DNA from: Lentzea jiangxiensis
Lineage (GTDB): Bacteria; Actinomycetota; Actinomycetes; Mycobacteriales; Pseudonocardiaceae
Direction of reading: 5' to 3'
Length of the DNA stretch: 46,724 bases
Assembly: GCF_900104175.1 (NCBI RefSeq)
Contig: NZ_FNIX01000031.1
Coordinates: forward strand, 1 to 46,724
Positions 33,762-43,000 of the stretch are shown here, in pieces. The notes beneath the pieces are model-generated. The model saw nothing but the letters and a program-made list of their open reading frames with translations. It had not been told where the DNA came from and searched no databases. The position numbers and the translations under genes were made by a program. Position 1 is the stretch's first letter; each line of letters begins with the position of its first letter.

Positions 33762-35778
33762 CGGATCCTCCCTGCCCGTAGTTGCGTCCACCTGCGGCTG
33801 CCGACGATCCCGCGCGTCCCCGCCGGCGGCGGGCACCCAGCACGGACGGCGGAAGCTTCGGGTCGGTGCCCCAGGTCTCCTCGTCCTCGGACAACCAGGT
33901 CGTCCGGTCGCGCTCGCCCTTCTGGTCCTGTCCCCCGGCGCCGGCACCGCCCATGCCACCTGCGGTCGGCGGGTAGAACGGCACGCCGCCGGGACCGTTC
34001 GGTACACCTCCGCCGCCCTGCTGGTTCTTGATCAGCGGCGGCCCACCCTCGGTGCCCACCGTCTTCGGCGGAGCGGGAGGTGCCTGCTGGCCGCTGCCGG
34101 GGTGTCCGGAGGTGCTGTTCGGCCCCACGACGTTCACGCCAGCCGAGCTCCCGCTGCCCGAGCTCCCGCTGCCGAGTCCGGACGATCCGCCCAGCGACAG
34201 GTTCGGCGTGGGTGTGTACTGGTTCAGCACCGGCGACGGGCTGTCCTTGCGCAGCGAGTCCAGGAACTTGTCGAACTCGGTGTCCTGCGTCTTTTCCTGC
34301 GGCTTGTCCTGCTGCAGGCGGTCCTTCTCGGTGAGCTCCTTTCCCTTCGCGTCGAGGATGTTGCCGTCCGGCCCCACCCTCGAGCCCTTCGGCACGACGA
34401 TCTGTCTGCCGGAGCTGTCGAGCACCGGCTTGCCGTCCTTGCCGCGCACCACGCCGTCCGAGCCGACACTCGACCCGGACGGCACCTTGAGCGGAGAGTT
34501 CGGGTTAGGGACGTTCGGCTTCGGGCCGCCGGTGTTCGGGCCGGGCGGCGGCGGGATGTTCGGGATGTTCGGCTTGTCCTTGCCGGTCGGCGAGTCCTTC
34601 CCGCCGGGACCGGAGCCTCCCTTCGAACCCGGAGGCGGCGGCCCGCCCGGTTTGTCCTTGGACCCCGGTCCCGATCCTCCGGGGGAACCCGGCCCACCCG
34701 GCGGGCCGGGAGACGGGGGCGGTCCGGGCGGGTTCGGCGGCGGAGTGATGTTGTTGAAGATGATCGGCATGGTCACCGGCTGCAGGTACGTCGCCGCGGT
34801 TCGATAACTCTCAGCGAGCCCGGTGATCGCTCGAGTGGCGGCGGCGTCGAGGGTGGCGAACATGTGGCTCTGCCACACGTTCTTGGCCGCCGTCGTGATG
34901 CGGTCCCAGAACAGGGGATTCCTGGCGTCGAGCCCGGTCTCCTTGCTCTTCGCGTAGTGCTCGGCAGCGCTCCAGTTGCTGGAGTCGCTCTTCTCGAGAT
35001 CTTCCTGGAAACCCGGGCTGTTGACGACGAGGCGCAACACGGTGGCGGGGAAGGCGAACTGGTCGGGCCTGCCGCTGATGTGGCCGAAGACACCGCTGTC
35101 GTAGCTGGGCGTGCCGACGGCGGTCCATTCCTGGTAGCCCTGGTTGAGAGTCTCGATCGCCCACTGGAGACCGGCCTTGGTTTCGTCGACCACCGTGGTC
35201 ATGTCGTCGGCGAACCTGCCCTTGGCGCCGGTCAGCGCGTTCCACGCGTGGCCGTCGCGCACGTTCAGCCTGTTGGCGAGACCCTCGAACTTGTAGATCG
35301 TGTCGTCCAGGACCTTCCAGAACGCCGACGCACCGGCGCCCTGGAAGTCGCTGTCCTTGTGCCCGGTGGCGTCCCGCCACTTCTTGAGGCCGTCGGCTCG
35401 GGTGGTCAGCACGTCCTTCGCGCCGCTCAGCGCCCCGAAAGCCCGGTCGAACGTCCAGGACTGCGCCACCGGGTTGCCGCCGTCCAGCAGTGAGCCGAGA
35501 ATCGCGCGGGTGTTGCCGAAGAACTCGTTCACCGGCTTGCTCAGCGCCTCGTAGTCCGCGCTGCCCGCGCCCCAGTAGGTGACCCAGTGCGTCCGGGAGT
35601 GGATCCCGAAGTCCCAGCCCTTCGGCAAGGTCGCGTCGTCGGTCATCACTCCCCAAACGTCCCACTTGAGCCAGTTCACCGACTCGATGGTGCTGCGATC
35701 AGGCACCTCCTTGACGGTCTGGCCGTCTTGGAAGTAGTTGAGCGCCTGCTCCCAGGTGACCTTGCCTGGACTGGGCAT
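33700..35778 (-). CDS. PPE-like ESX substrate with Pro/Gly-rich C terminus (paralogue 1)
   Basis: 692 residues from ATG 35778. The helical N-terminal ~345 residues contain repeated Trp-based motifs (VNWLKWDVWGV, FQGAGASAFWKVLDD). A Pro/Gly-rich stretch follows (PPNPPGPPPSPGPPGGPGS), then PSGSSVGSDGVVRGKDGKP repeats shared with paralogue 2, and the conserved tail ERDRTTWLSEDEETWGTDP with a basic RRRRGR end. Located 6 bp after the 150-residue gene. The pair of paralogues flanking a YbaB gene suggests a duplication of a two-gene unit. Likely secreted or surface-retained by the ESX machine; no catalytic motif seen. Confidence 0.7.
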   Translation of the reverse strand: MPSPGKVTWEQALNYFQDGQTVKEVPDRSTIESVNWLKWDVWGVMTDDATLPKGWDFGIHSRTHWVTYWGAGSADYEALSKPVNEFFGNTRAILGSLLDGGNPVAQSWTFDRAFGALSGAKDVLTTRADGLKKWRDATGHKDSDFQGAGASAFWKVLDDTIYKFEGLANRLNVRDGHAWNALTGAKGRFADDMTTVVDETKAGLQWAIETLNQGYQEWTAVGTPSYDSGVFGHISGRPDQFAFPATVLRLVVNSPGFQEDLEKSDSSNWSAAEHYAKSKETGLDARNPLFWDRITTAAKNVWQSHMFATLDAAATRAITGLAESYRTAATYLQPVTMPIIFNNITPPPNPPGPPPSPGPPGGPGSPGGSGPGSKDKPGGPPPPGSKGGSGPGGKDSPTGKDKPNIPNIPPPPGPNTGGPKPNVPNPNSPLKVPSGSSVGSDGVVRGKDGKPVLDSSGRQIVVPKGSRVGPDGNILDAKGKELTEKDRLQQDKPQEKTQDTEFDKFLDSLRKDSPSPVLNQYTPTPNLSLGGSSGLGSGSSGSGSSAGVNVVGPNSTSGHPGSGQQAPPAPPKTVGTEGGPPLIKNQQGGGGVPNGPGGVPFYPPTAGGMGGAGAGGQDQKGERDRTTWLSEDEETWGTDPKLPPSVLGARRRRGRAGSSAAAGGRNYGQGGSDGRLAGGANAPGHGYAEGSA

Positions 35779-35784
35779 CGCGGC

Positions 35785-36237
35785 TCAGCTCCCGGTTCCG
35801 GGGCCCGGCGGCGTGGGGCCGGGACCGGGGTTCGACGGCGCGCCAGGGGTGAGCACCCAGGCGATCTCCTGCGAGTTCAGCTCGGACGTCAGGTCGAAGT
35901 TGTTGCTCTCCACACGCGCCACCTTGTCCAAGACGGCCGTGATCTTCTCGTCGAGCCCGACCAGGTACAGCTTGATGGCGTCGATCTGAGTGCACAACGT
36001 GGGTGCCGTGCCTTTGGCACCCTCGTACCTGTCGATCAGGATCCGGGCCGGGTCCCACTTCTCCGAACCGGCCAGCAGCCTGCGCTTGCCGGCGGCGCTG
36101 TTGAGGGTGTTGCGGAGTTCGACGATGCTCGGGTGGTCGTTCAGCTCAAGGATCAACGGCCCCAGGACTTTGCCCTGGAAATCCCTCAGGAACTGAGGTG
36201 TGATCTTGATGTCGCTGCTGTCCGGCTTGTCCGCCAC
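35785..36237 (-). CDS. 150-residue ESX-operon protein with helical core and Pro tail
   Basis: GTG 36237 follows an AAAGGAGGA ribosome site. Residues ~10-120 are helical (PQFLRDFQGKVLGPLILELN; TQIDAIKLYLVGLDEKITAV), and the last ~20 residues are Pro/Gly (NPGPGPTPPGPGTGS). No signal peptide. Between the WXG100 pair and the PPE-like gene, this is the position where mycobacterial loci carry PE-type partners, so it may pair with the PPE-like protein that follows; this is inference from order and shape only. Confidence 0.6.
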   Translation of the reverse strand: MADKPDSSDIKITPQFLRDFQGKVLGPLILELNDHPSIVELRNTLNSAAGKRRLLAGSEKWDPARILIDRYEGAKGTAPTLCTQIDAIKLYLVGLDEKITAVLDKVARVESNNFDLTSELNSQEIAWVLTPGAPSNPGPGPTPPGPGTGS

Positions 36238-36270
36238 GCCTGTCCTCCTTTCGCTCAGTGCGGTGTTGAA

Positions 36271-36570
36271 CTAGAGCGACAGGAAGTCGTTGTTCGTCGA
36301 GTTGTCCACGCGCTTGTAGTGGACGAAGGCCTCGTTCATCGTCTGCGACGCCACGCCGAACCGGTTCGCCATGTTCAACGACGCGGCGTCCCACTGCTTC
36401 TGCACCGAGTCGTAGGCCGTCGCACCTTCACCGGTCCACGTGGCCTTCATCGGGGTGAGCAGCCTCTCCAGCTCGTCCAGCGCGTCGCGGATCAGCTTGG
36501 TCTGCCGGTCCATCTCGTTGGCGACCTCGGGAATGCTGGAGTGGACGGAAAAACCTTCGGGCAAAGACAT
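36271..36570 (-). CDS. WXG100 protein (ESAT-6/CFP-10 family)
   Basis: 99 residues from ATG 36570 (AGGAGA upstream). Two helices are joined by the WxG turn (TWTGEGA, Trp45). Near the C terminus is YKRVD (Tyr85, Asp89), which fits the YxxxD/E secretion signal that EccC reads on one member of a WXG100 pair. Of the two neighbouring WXG100 genes, this one carries the signal. Secreted by ESX as a heterodimer. Confidence 0.9.
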   Translation of the reverse strand: MSLPEGFSVHSSIPEVANEMDRQTKLIRDALDELERLLTPMKATWTGEGATAYDSVQKQWDAASLNMANRFGVASQTMNEAFVHYKRVDNSTNNDFLSL

Positions 36571-36618
36571 GATCGTTCTCCTCTTGGCTCAGGGGTGGTG
36601 GTGATCAGCTCGGGCTGA

Positions 36619-36987
36619 TCACTTCGGGTTGATGCCGTTGTAGACCTGATTGCCGACGGACGACATCGGGGTGCTGGAGTCACCGAACGACGGCCCGACG
36701 TACTGCGCGATCTCCTGCTCCATGCCGGTCATCTTCTTGTCGCTGTGCTCCAGCATGTCGCGGATCTTGCGCAGCATCCCGACCACCTGCCGGTAGTCGT
36801 TCTCCCAGCCCTCCATGGCGTTGCGGTACATGTCACCCGCCAAGCCCTGCCACTTGCCCTTCAGAACCGCCCTCATGTCGGCCACGGTGGCGTGTACGGC
36901 GTTGCAGGTGCTGAGGCAGTCGTCGACCGCCACCACACCTGCCTTCATCGCCGCGTCCTGCTTCGAGAAGTTCTGCGGCATCGACAT
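36619..36987 (-). CDS. WXG100 protein (ESAT-6/CFP-10 family), longer partner
   Basis: 122 residues from ATG 36987; a second ATG two codons in is possible. Helical hairpin with the turn KWQGLAG (Trp46). Two Cys (23, 28) in helix 1 are unusual for the family. The C terminus extends ~20 residues beyond a typical WXG100 protein. No clear YxxxD/E signal, so it probably travels as partner of the protein at 36271-36570, 48 bp downstream. It is the first gene of the operon driven by promoter copy A. Confidence 0.9.
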   Translation of the reverse strand: MSMPQNFSKQDAAMKAGVVAVDDCLSTCNAVHATVADMRAVLKGKWQGLAGDMYRNAMEGWENDYRQVVGMLRKIRDMLEHSDKKMTGMEQEIAQYVGPSFGDSSTPMSSVGNQVYNGINPK

Positions 36988-37046
36988 CAGTCGGTGTCCT
37001 TCCGTTGAGGTACGACGGAGGTCGTCACCAGCGCGACGCTCCGGTG

Positions 37047-37096
37047 ACAGAACACCAAGTCCGAGACCTCCGAACCATGAGGAACCACCGGCAGAA
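37047..37096 (-). promoter_or_regulatory. Repeated promoter-like element, copy A
   Basis: Block 37074-37096 (TTCTGCCGGTGG then TTCCTCATGGT), identical to copy B, a 17-bp spacer, and GGTGTTCTGT at 37047-37056. It lies 59 bp before the first WXG100 gene, in the gap after eccB, so the substrate operon has its own promoter separate from eccD-eccB. Confidence 0.7.
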
Positions 37097-37116
37097 CTCG
37101 CCGCCGATTCCTCCGG

Positions 37117-38526
37117 TCACTTTCCGCAGGTCTTGGCAGCCGGCAGTACGGCACCCCCGTTACGCAGCGCCAACGGGTCCAGCACCGCGCCGGTCGGGAG
37201 CAACGCGAGCAGACTCGCGGGTAGGCCAATCGAGACAGCGGAGTCGACGCCGAGGGCCTTGGCGCCGTCCGGTGGCACGGCGTACTTCACGCCGGTGTCG
37301 GTCACGAGGTAGAGCGAGTCACCCACCCGGCCGGACGCGGCGGCGGGTTTGACTAGCACGCCGGAGCCGGGCCGCACCGCGATCCGGTCGACCTTCGTGC
37401 ACGGCGCCGCGACACCCGGTTGACTGAACGGAGGCTGCCCGTCCGTGGCAACCCGGTCGGTCACCGCGATCTGCGTGCGCGCCGCGTCACCGTTCGGGAT
37501 CACGATGGCGCACAAACCTTGTCCACTATGGAGTGACACCGCACGTGGCGGTTGCGTTGCCGACGGGGCCTCGTTCTTGGACAGGTGCTCGCCGATCATC
37601 CGGCCCGGCAACGGGGTTACCACGACCTCGCCACCGCCGTAGGCCGCGGTGCGCACCTGCGGGTCCGAGATCAGCAACCGCAGGTCGAGCTGGGACACCG
37701 CGGTGAGTCCCGTGGGCGTGAGGACGTAGTTCTCGGTCGGCTCACCCGCGACCGAGTACAGCTGGCCGATCTTCGAGTCCGCCGAGCCGAGGCGGGGTCC
37801 TGGCGTGCCCATGCCGGCGATGACCATCGGCCCGAAGTCCGGGCCCGCGGGCAACGCGTCCAGCAGCGCGGACGGCGCCTTCACCGGCTGCGGCACGCCG
37901 TCCAGCGCGTCGAGCGCACCGCGGTCTACCTGCACCCGGTAGCGTTTGCCGCGCCACAGCAGGGAAGTCGCACCGTCCGGGGTCACCACGACGGCGGCCT
38001 CGTCCTCGCCGAGCGACCGCACGTTCCCACCACCACCGATGTGCAACGCTGTCGGCCCGGCCTGCTCACGACTGGTCGAGGCGCACACCTGCCACGAGTC
38101 GGTGGCGAACGCGGGCAACGCGTCGGGTGCGCCGATAATGCCGAGCGGTTCGCCGCGCGGCACGTCCTTGAGCGACTTCTCGTCGAGGTGCTTCACCTTG
38201 AGCTGGGTGCCCGCCACGAGCTTCGCTGAGGCGAAGTTCAGCACGGGCAGCAACTTGCCGCCCGCGTAGAGGAACCGCGCCCCGGTAGCGTCGACCACGA
38301 CCATCGTGCCGTCGACCTTCCAGGACTTGTTCGCACCCGGCGAGATCAGGCCGAACAGCAGCATGGCGAGGCAGATGACGGTGGCGATGAGCCCGCCGAT
38401 GGTGCTGCCCCGGTAGGTCCGGTGCAGCGGGCTCTCCGGCGCGTCGGGGTCGACGCGTAGCAACGCCGAGGTCAGCCTGCCGAGCATGAACCGGTGCGCC
38501 TGGACCTGATCGGTCTTCGAGTTCAC
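37117..38526 (-). CDS. eccB: Type VII secretion protein EccB
   Basis: 469 residues from GTG 38526, two bases after the eccD stop (TGATCGTG). Starts SKTDQVQAHRFMLGRLTSAL, the conserved EccB N terminus. One membrane helix at about 43-62 follows a basic stretch. The rest is the periplasmic repeat domain, with the final conserved YLVTDTGVKYAVP and LLPTGAVLDP segments and Cys pairs. In ESX machines EccB forms the periplasmic part of the EccBCDE membrane complex. Complete and intact. Confidence 0.95.
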   Translation of the reverse strand: MNSKTDQVQAHRFMLGRLTSALLRVDPDAPESPLHRTYRGSTIGGLIATVICLAMLLFGLISPGANKSWKVDGTMVVVDATGARFLYAGGKLLPVLNFASAKLVAGTQLKVKHLDEKSLKDVPRGEPLGIIGAPDALPAFATDSWQVCASTSREQAGPTALHIGGGGNVRSLGEDEAAVVVTPDGATSLLWRGKRYRVQVDRGALDALDGVPQPVKAPSALLDALPAGPDFGPMVIAGMGTPGPRLGSADSKIGQLYSVAGEPTENYVLTPTGLTAVSQLDLRLLISDPQVRTAAYGGGEVVVTPLPGRMIGEHLSKNEAPSATQPPRAVSLHSGQGLCAIVIPNGDAARTQIAVTDRVATDGQPPFSQPGVAAPCTKVDRIAVRPGSGVLVKPAAASGRVGDSLYLVTDTGVKYAVPPDGAKALGVDSAVSIGLPASLLALLPTGAVLDPLALRNGGAVLPAAKTCGK

Positions 38527-38528
38527 GA

Positions 38529-39902
38529 TCAGCCTCCCATCCCGCGCAGGAACCCGAACACCCCGAGCAGCCACAGCGCGAGCGGCAGCAGCGACAACGC
38601 GGCCAGGCTCTCCGCGATGTCCGCGAGCCGGCCCCACTGCGGCAGCAGCCGGCGGCCTGGCAGCGTCCACCTGGCCACGATCAGCACGGACACCGCAACG
38701 AAGATGACGACGATGAGCACCAGCGGGCGCGGTGACTCGAGATGCGAGGCGAGCATCCAGCGCAGCAGGCCGTACACACCGGGCACGATCACCGACAGGC
38801 GCTGCCACACGCTGCCGAGCGCACGCCCGTGCACCAGCAGCAGGCAGCTCAGCACTAGGGTGAACGTGGTGGCCTGCCAGGACGTGTCGCGCACCACGAA
38901 CTCGATCGTGACCACGCAGGCGAGACCGATCGCGGTGAACAGCCCGGTCACGTAGGCGTCCGCGACCTTGCCGCCGCCGATGACCTTCTCGCCGTCATGC
39001 GGTTCGATGTCCTCCTGCAGCTCTTCCGCGGTGGTGGGCAGCGCGGGAAGCTTCAGCCCGGCGAGCCGGAAGGCGATCCGCGGCACGAACGCGCCGAGCA
39101 GCACCGCGACCACCGCGACGATCGTCGCGGCACCGGCGGCGCTCGCGCCGCCGAGCATCATGACCAGCCCGCCGCAGGCGCACAGCAGCCCGAACGTGGT
39201 GACGGACACGAACACCGGTACGGCGCTCGCGACCGCGGCCAGTCCGAGGGCACCGGCTCCCGCGCCCGCTGCGCAGGCCGCGAGCACGCGGGCGCCGGTC
39301 AGCACCGGCCCCTCAGGTCCGCTCGGGACGATGAAGCCAGCCAGCCCGAAGAAAGGCACCGCGCCGAGCGCCAGCGCGAGTGCCGCCACCGAGTCACCCA
39401 GCGCACGAGCCGCGGTGGCCGCGCACACCATCAGGAATACCCCCGCGAGAGCGGCGGCGAGCAGAGTCGGCCACGTCTTCATCGCGGTGGCCAGCAGGCC
39501 GAACCCGAACAGCGCGACCACGAGGACGCAGCCGAGCATCGTCCACCGGGTGGCGTCCGGACTCCACGAGTCGGACTGGGCCCGCGCCTCGGTGGACAGG
39601 CCGTCGATGATGTCGTCGAAGTGCACCGGTGGGAGCTGCTCACGACGTGGCAGCAGGTGCAGGACCTCGCCGTCGTGGAGCTTCAGCACGTCGATGGTGG
39701 CTTCCTGGTCCAGCGGCGCCTCGCCGAGCCGTTGGAGGATCCAGCCGTCGTGGTCCAGCCCTTTCTCGTCGAGGTCCTTTCCGGCGTAGCCGAGGATGGT
39801 CGGCATCAGGTCGATCAGCGGGATGTCCACCGGCACGGCTAGCTCGAAGCTGGTGGAGGGAGCCCGGACGCGGAGTTTGCACAGCCCGGAAGTGGTCGCC
39901 AT
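38529..39902 (-). CDS. eccD: Type VII secretion integral membrane protein EccD
   Basis: 457 residues. The N-terminal ~95 residues form a ubiquitin-like (YukD) domain (LCKLRVRAPSTSFELAVP, DGEVLHLLP), followed by about eleven membrane helices. The helices frame a cytoplasmic loop with AEELQEDIEPHDGEKV. EccD dimers build the membrane vestibule of the ESX channel. It is the first gene of an eccD-eccB unit divergent from eccC. Confidence 0.95.
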   Translation of the reverse strand: MATTSGLCKLRVRAPSTSFELAVPVDIPLIDLMPTILGYAGKDLDEKGLDHDGWILQRLGEAPLDQEATIDVLKLHDGEVLHLLPRREQLPPVHFDDIIDGLSTEARAQSDSWSPDATRWTMLGCVLVVALFGFGLLATAMKTWPTLLAAALAGVFLMVCAATAARALGDSVAALALALGAVPFFGLAGFIVPSGPEGPVLTGARVLAACAAGAGAGALGLAAVASAVPVFVSVTTFGLLCACGGLVMMLGGASAAGAATIVAVVAVLLGAFVPRIAFRLAGLKLPALPTTAEELQEDIEPHDGEKVIGGGKVADAYVTGLFTAIGLACVVTIEFVVRDTSWQATTFTLVLSCLLLVHGRALGSVWQRLSVIVPGVYGLLRWMLASHLESPRPLVLIVVIFVAVSVLIVARWTLPGRRLLPQWGRLADIAESLAALSLLPLALWLLGVFGFLRGMGG

Positions 39903-40021
39903 GGCACACGCTTTCGGTCGGCGACCTACGCCTGGCTCACGAGTGAACCATTGCGTGGTCGGATTTCGTCACCTCATGCGGAGCTGCCACCACAGCACGT
40001 CCAGAGGGAAGGAATCCGGGC
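39903..40021. promoter_or_regulatory. Divergent intergenic region between eccD and eccC
   Basis: 119 bp that must contain both core-machine promoters. The repeated promoter element is not present here, so the core genes and the substrate operon appear to be controlled differently. The ribosome site for eccC (AGGGAAGGAA, 40005-40014) is at its right end. Confidence 0.5.
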
Positions 40022-43000
40022 TTGAGTATAATCATGTTCCGCAAGGGGCCGCGACGTCCCGGACCGGAAATGCCCGAAGGCGAGCTGAGCGTCCAGGAAC
40101 CGCCCACGCTGCCGGAGGTCCAGCGCAGCGCTGGTGCGATCATGATGTACCTGCCGATGGCGTTGTCGTCCACGGCGACGGTTCTTCTGTTCGTCCGGCC
40201 AGGTGAGAACGGCACGTTCAGCTATCTCGCCGCCGGTCTGATGACGGTGTCGTCGATGGCCATGCTGGTCGGCCAGCTCGGCCGCAGCGCGGGTGAGCGC
40301 AAGCAGAAGCTCAACGATGCGCGGCGCGACTATCTGCGCTACCTCGCGCAGTCCCGCCGCAAGATCCGCGAAGTGGTGACGCAGCAGCGACAAGCGCTGG
40401 CCTGGCGGCACCCCGACCCGACCTCCCTGTGGGCGTTGCCCGGCACGTCCCGGATGTGGGAACGCGAGGCCCAGGACGACGACTTCGGCGAGATCCGCAT
40501 CGCGCTGGGCCCGCAGCGGCTCGCCTGGCGGCTGAACCCGTTGTCCACCAAGCCGGTGGATGACCTGGAACCGCTGTCGGCGCACGCGCTGCGCCGGTTC
40601 ATCCACGCCTACGGCACCGTGGCCGACCAACCGGTTGCCGTGTTCCTGCCCTCGTTCGCCCGGATTCTCGTGCGTGCCGTTAAGAGCGAGGACGAGCAGC
40701 GGATTCGCGCGCTGGTCCGGTCGATGATCGCCCACCTGGCGGTCTTCCACTCCCCGTCGGAGCTGCGGATCGTCGTGCTCACCGCGCCGGAGCGGCGCTC
40801 CGCGTGGGAGTGGGTGAAGTGGCTTCCGCACAATCTTCACCCGAACGAGACCGACGGCGCCGGCGAGGCCCGCCTGGTGATCGAGTCGATGGCGGAGCTG
40901 GAGAACGCGCTGGGCGACGAGTTCGCGGGCAGGCCGGGTTTCGACCCGGATATCATGCCGGACAACCAGGAGCCGTGCGTGATGCTGTTCGTGGACGGCG
41001 TCACCGTGCCGTCGACGTCACGGCTGGCGGCGGACGGCTACCGCAACACAACGGTGATCGATCTCTCTTCCGCGTTGACTGACAAGGACGATTCGCAGAC
41101 CCTCCACATGCGACTAGAGGACGGCACGCTCAAGCTGATCACAGTCGATCAGCACAACAAGGAGGTCGCGGGCGACCTCGGCAAGCCGGACGGCATCGGC
41201 ATCAACACCGCCTCCGCGCTCGCGATGCGGCTCGCACCGTACCGGGTGGGCGCGCCGCGCCGGGTCACCGAACCGATGGGCGAGAACTTCGACCTCACGG
41301 CACTGCTGGGCATCAACGACCTGCAGACGCACGACGTGGCCGCGGGCTGGGCGGCGAAACGCCCCGGCGGCCGGCTGCGTGTACCGCTGGGCATCGGCCC
41401 CAACGGGGCACCGGTCGATCTGGACATCAAGGAATCGGCGCAGGGTGGCATGGGCCCGCACGGCATGCTCATCGGCGCCACCGGGTCGGGCAAGTCGGAG
41501 CTGCTGCGCACGATGGTGCTGGCGCTGGCGCTCACGCACTCGTCGGAGATCCTCAACTTCGTCCTGGTGGACTTCAAGGGTGGCGCGACGTTCCTCGGTC
41601 TCGACGAGCTGCCGCACACCTCGGCGGTGATCACCAACCTGGCGGACGAGGCCGCGCTGGTGGACCGCATGCGCGACGCGTTGAACGGCGAGATGATGCG
41701 CCGTCAGGAGTTGCTGCGCAAAGCGGGCAACTACAGCTCATTGCTCGACTACGAACGCGCTCGCGCGAACGGCGCCGCACTCGACCCGATGCCCACCCTG
41801 TTCGTGGTGGTGGACGAGTTCAGCGAGCTGCTGACGGCACACCGCGACTTCATGGACCTGTTCATCGCGATCGGCCGCCTCGGCCGGTCACTGGGCGTGC
41901 ACCTGCTGCTCGCGTCGCAGCGGCTCGACGAGGGGCGCATCCACCAGCTCGAGTCTCACCTGTCGTACCGGATCGGCCTGCGCACGTTCTCCGCGATGGA
42001 AAGCCGCGGCGTCCTCGGCGTGCCGGACGCCTACCAGCTTCCGTCTGATCCCGGCAACGGCTTCCTCAAGAGCGGCATCGGCGAGCTGGCCCGGTTCAAG
42101 GCCGCATACGTGTCCGGCCCGCACCGGGTCACCCGCCGCAACGTCGAGCAGGCGCTGGTGGCCCGCCAGGTGGTGCCGTTCGCGGCGAAGTTCACCGTCC
42201 GCCACGACCCGGTGCCCGAGCCGGAGCCAGTGGTGGAGCCGGAGACGACCGAGTCGGTGGCGACCCTCCTGGAACTCGCGGTGGAACGCCTGCGCGACAG
42301 CGGCCCCGCCGCGCACCAGGTGTGGCTGCCGCCGCTGGACGCCCCCAGCTCGCTCGACGAACTGCTGCCACCGCTGGAGATCACGCCCGAACACGGCCTC
42401 TGCGCGACGACGTGGCACGGCCGTGGCAAGCTCACCGTGCCGGTCGGCCTGGTCGACCGGCCGTACGACCAAGCCCGCGATCCGCTGGTGGTCGACCTGT
42501 CCGGCAGCGGCGGCCACGTCGCCGTCGTCGGCGGTCCGCAAAGCGGCAAGAGCACCGCGCTGCGCACCATGATCACGTCGCTGGCGCTCACGCACAGCCC
42601 GGCCGAGGTGCAGTTCTACTGCCTCGACTTCGGCGGCGGCACGCTGTCCGGCCTGCAGAAGCTGCCACACGTCGGCGGCGTCACCGGCCGGCTGGACGTC
42701 GAGCGGATGCAGCGCACGATCGGCGAGGTCACCTCGCTGCTGGCGCGCCGGGAACGGTTCTTCGCCGACAACGGAGTGGACTCGATGGCCACCTACCGGC
42801 GCAGGCGGGCAGCGGGTGAGTTCCCAGACGAGCGGCACGGCGACGTGTTCCTCGTGGTCGACGGCTGGGGCGTCATCCGCCAGGACTTCATGGAACTCAC
42901 CGGGACATTCAACGAACTGGCCGCCCGCGGTCTCAACTACGGCATCCACCTGATGATCTCGTCGAACCGGTGGAGCGAGATCATGAGCGCCGTGCGCGAC

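Noticed and set aside
33724..35493. 589-codon plus-strand frame opposite the PPE-like gene
   Set aside because: Mirrors the Gly/Pro-rich codons of the real gene; no start signal.
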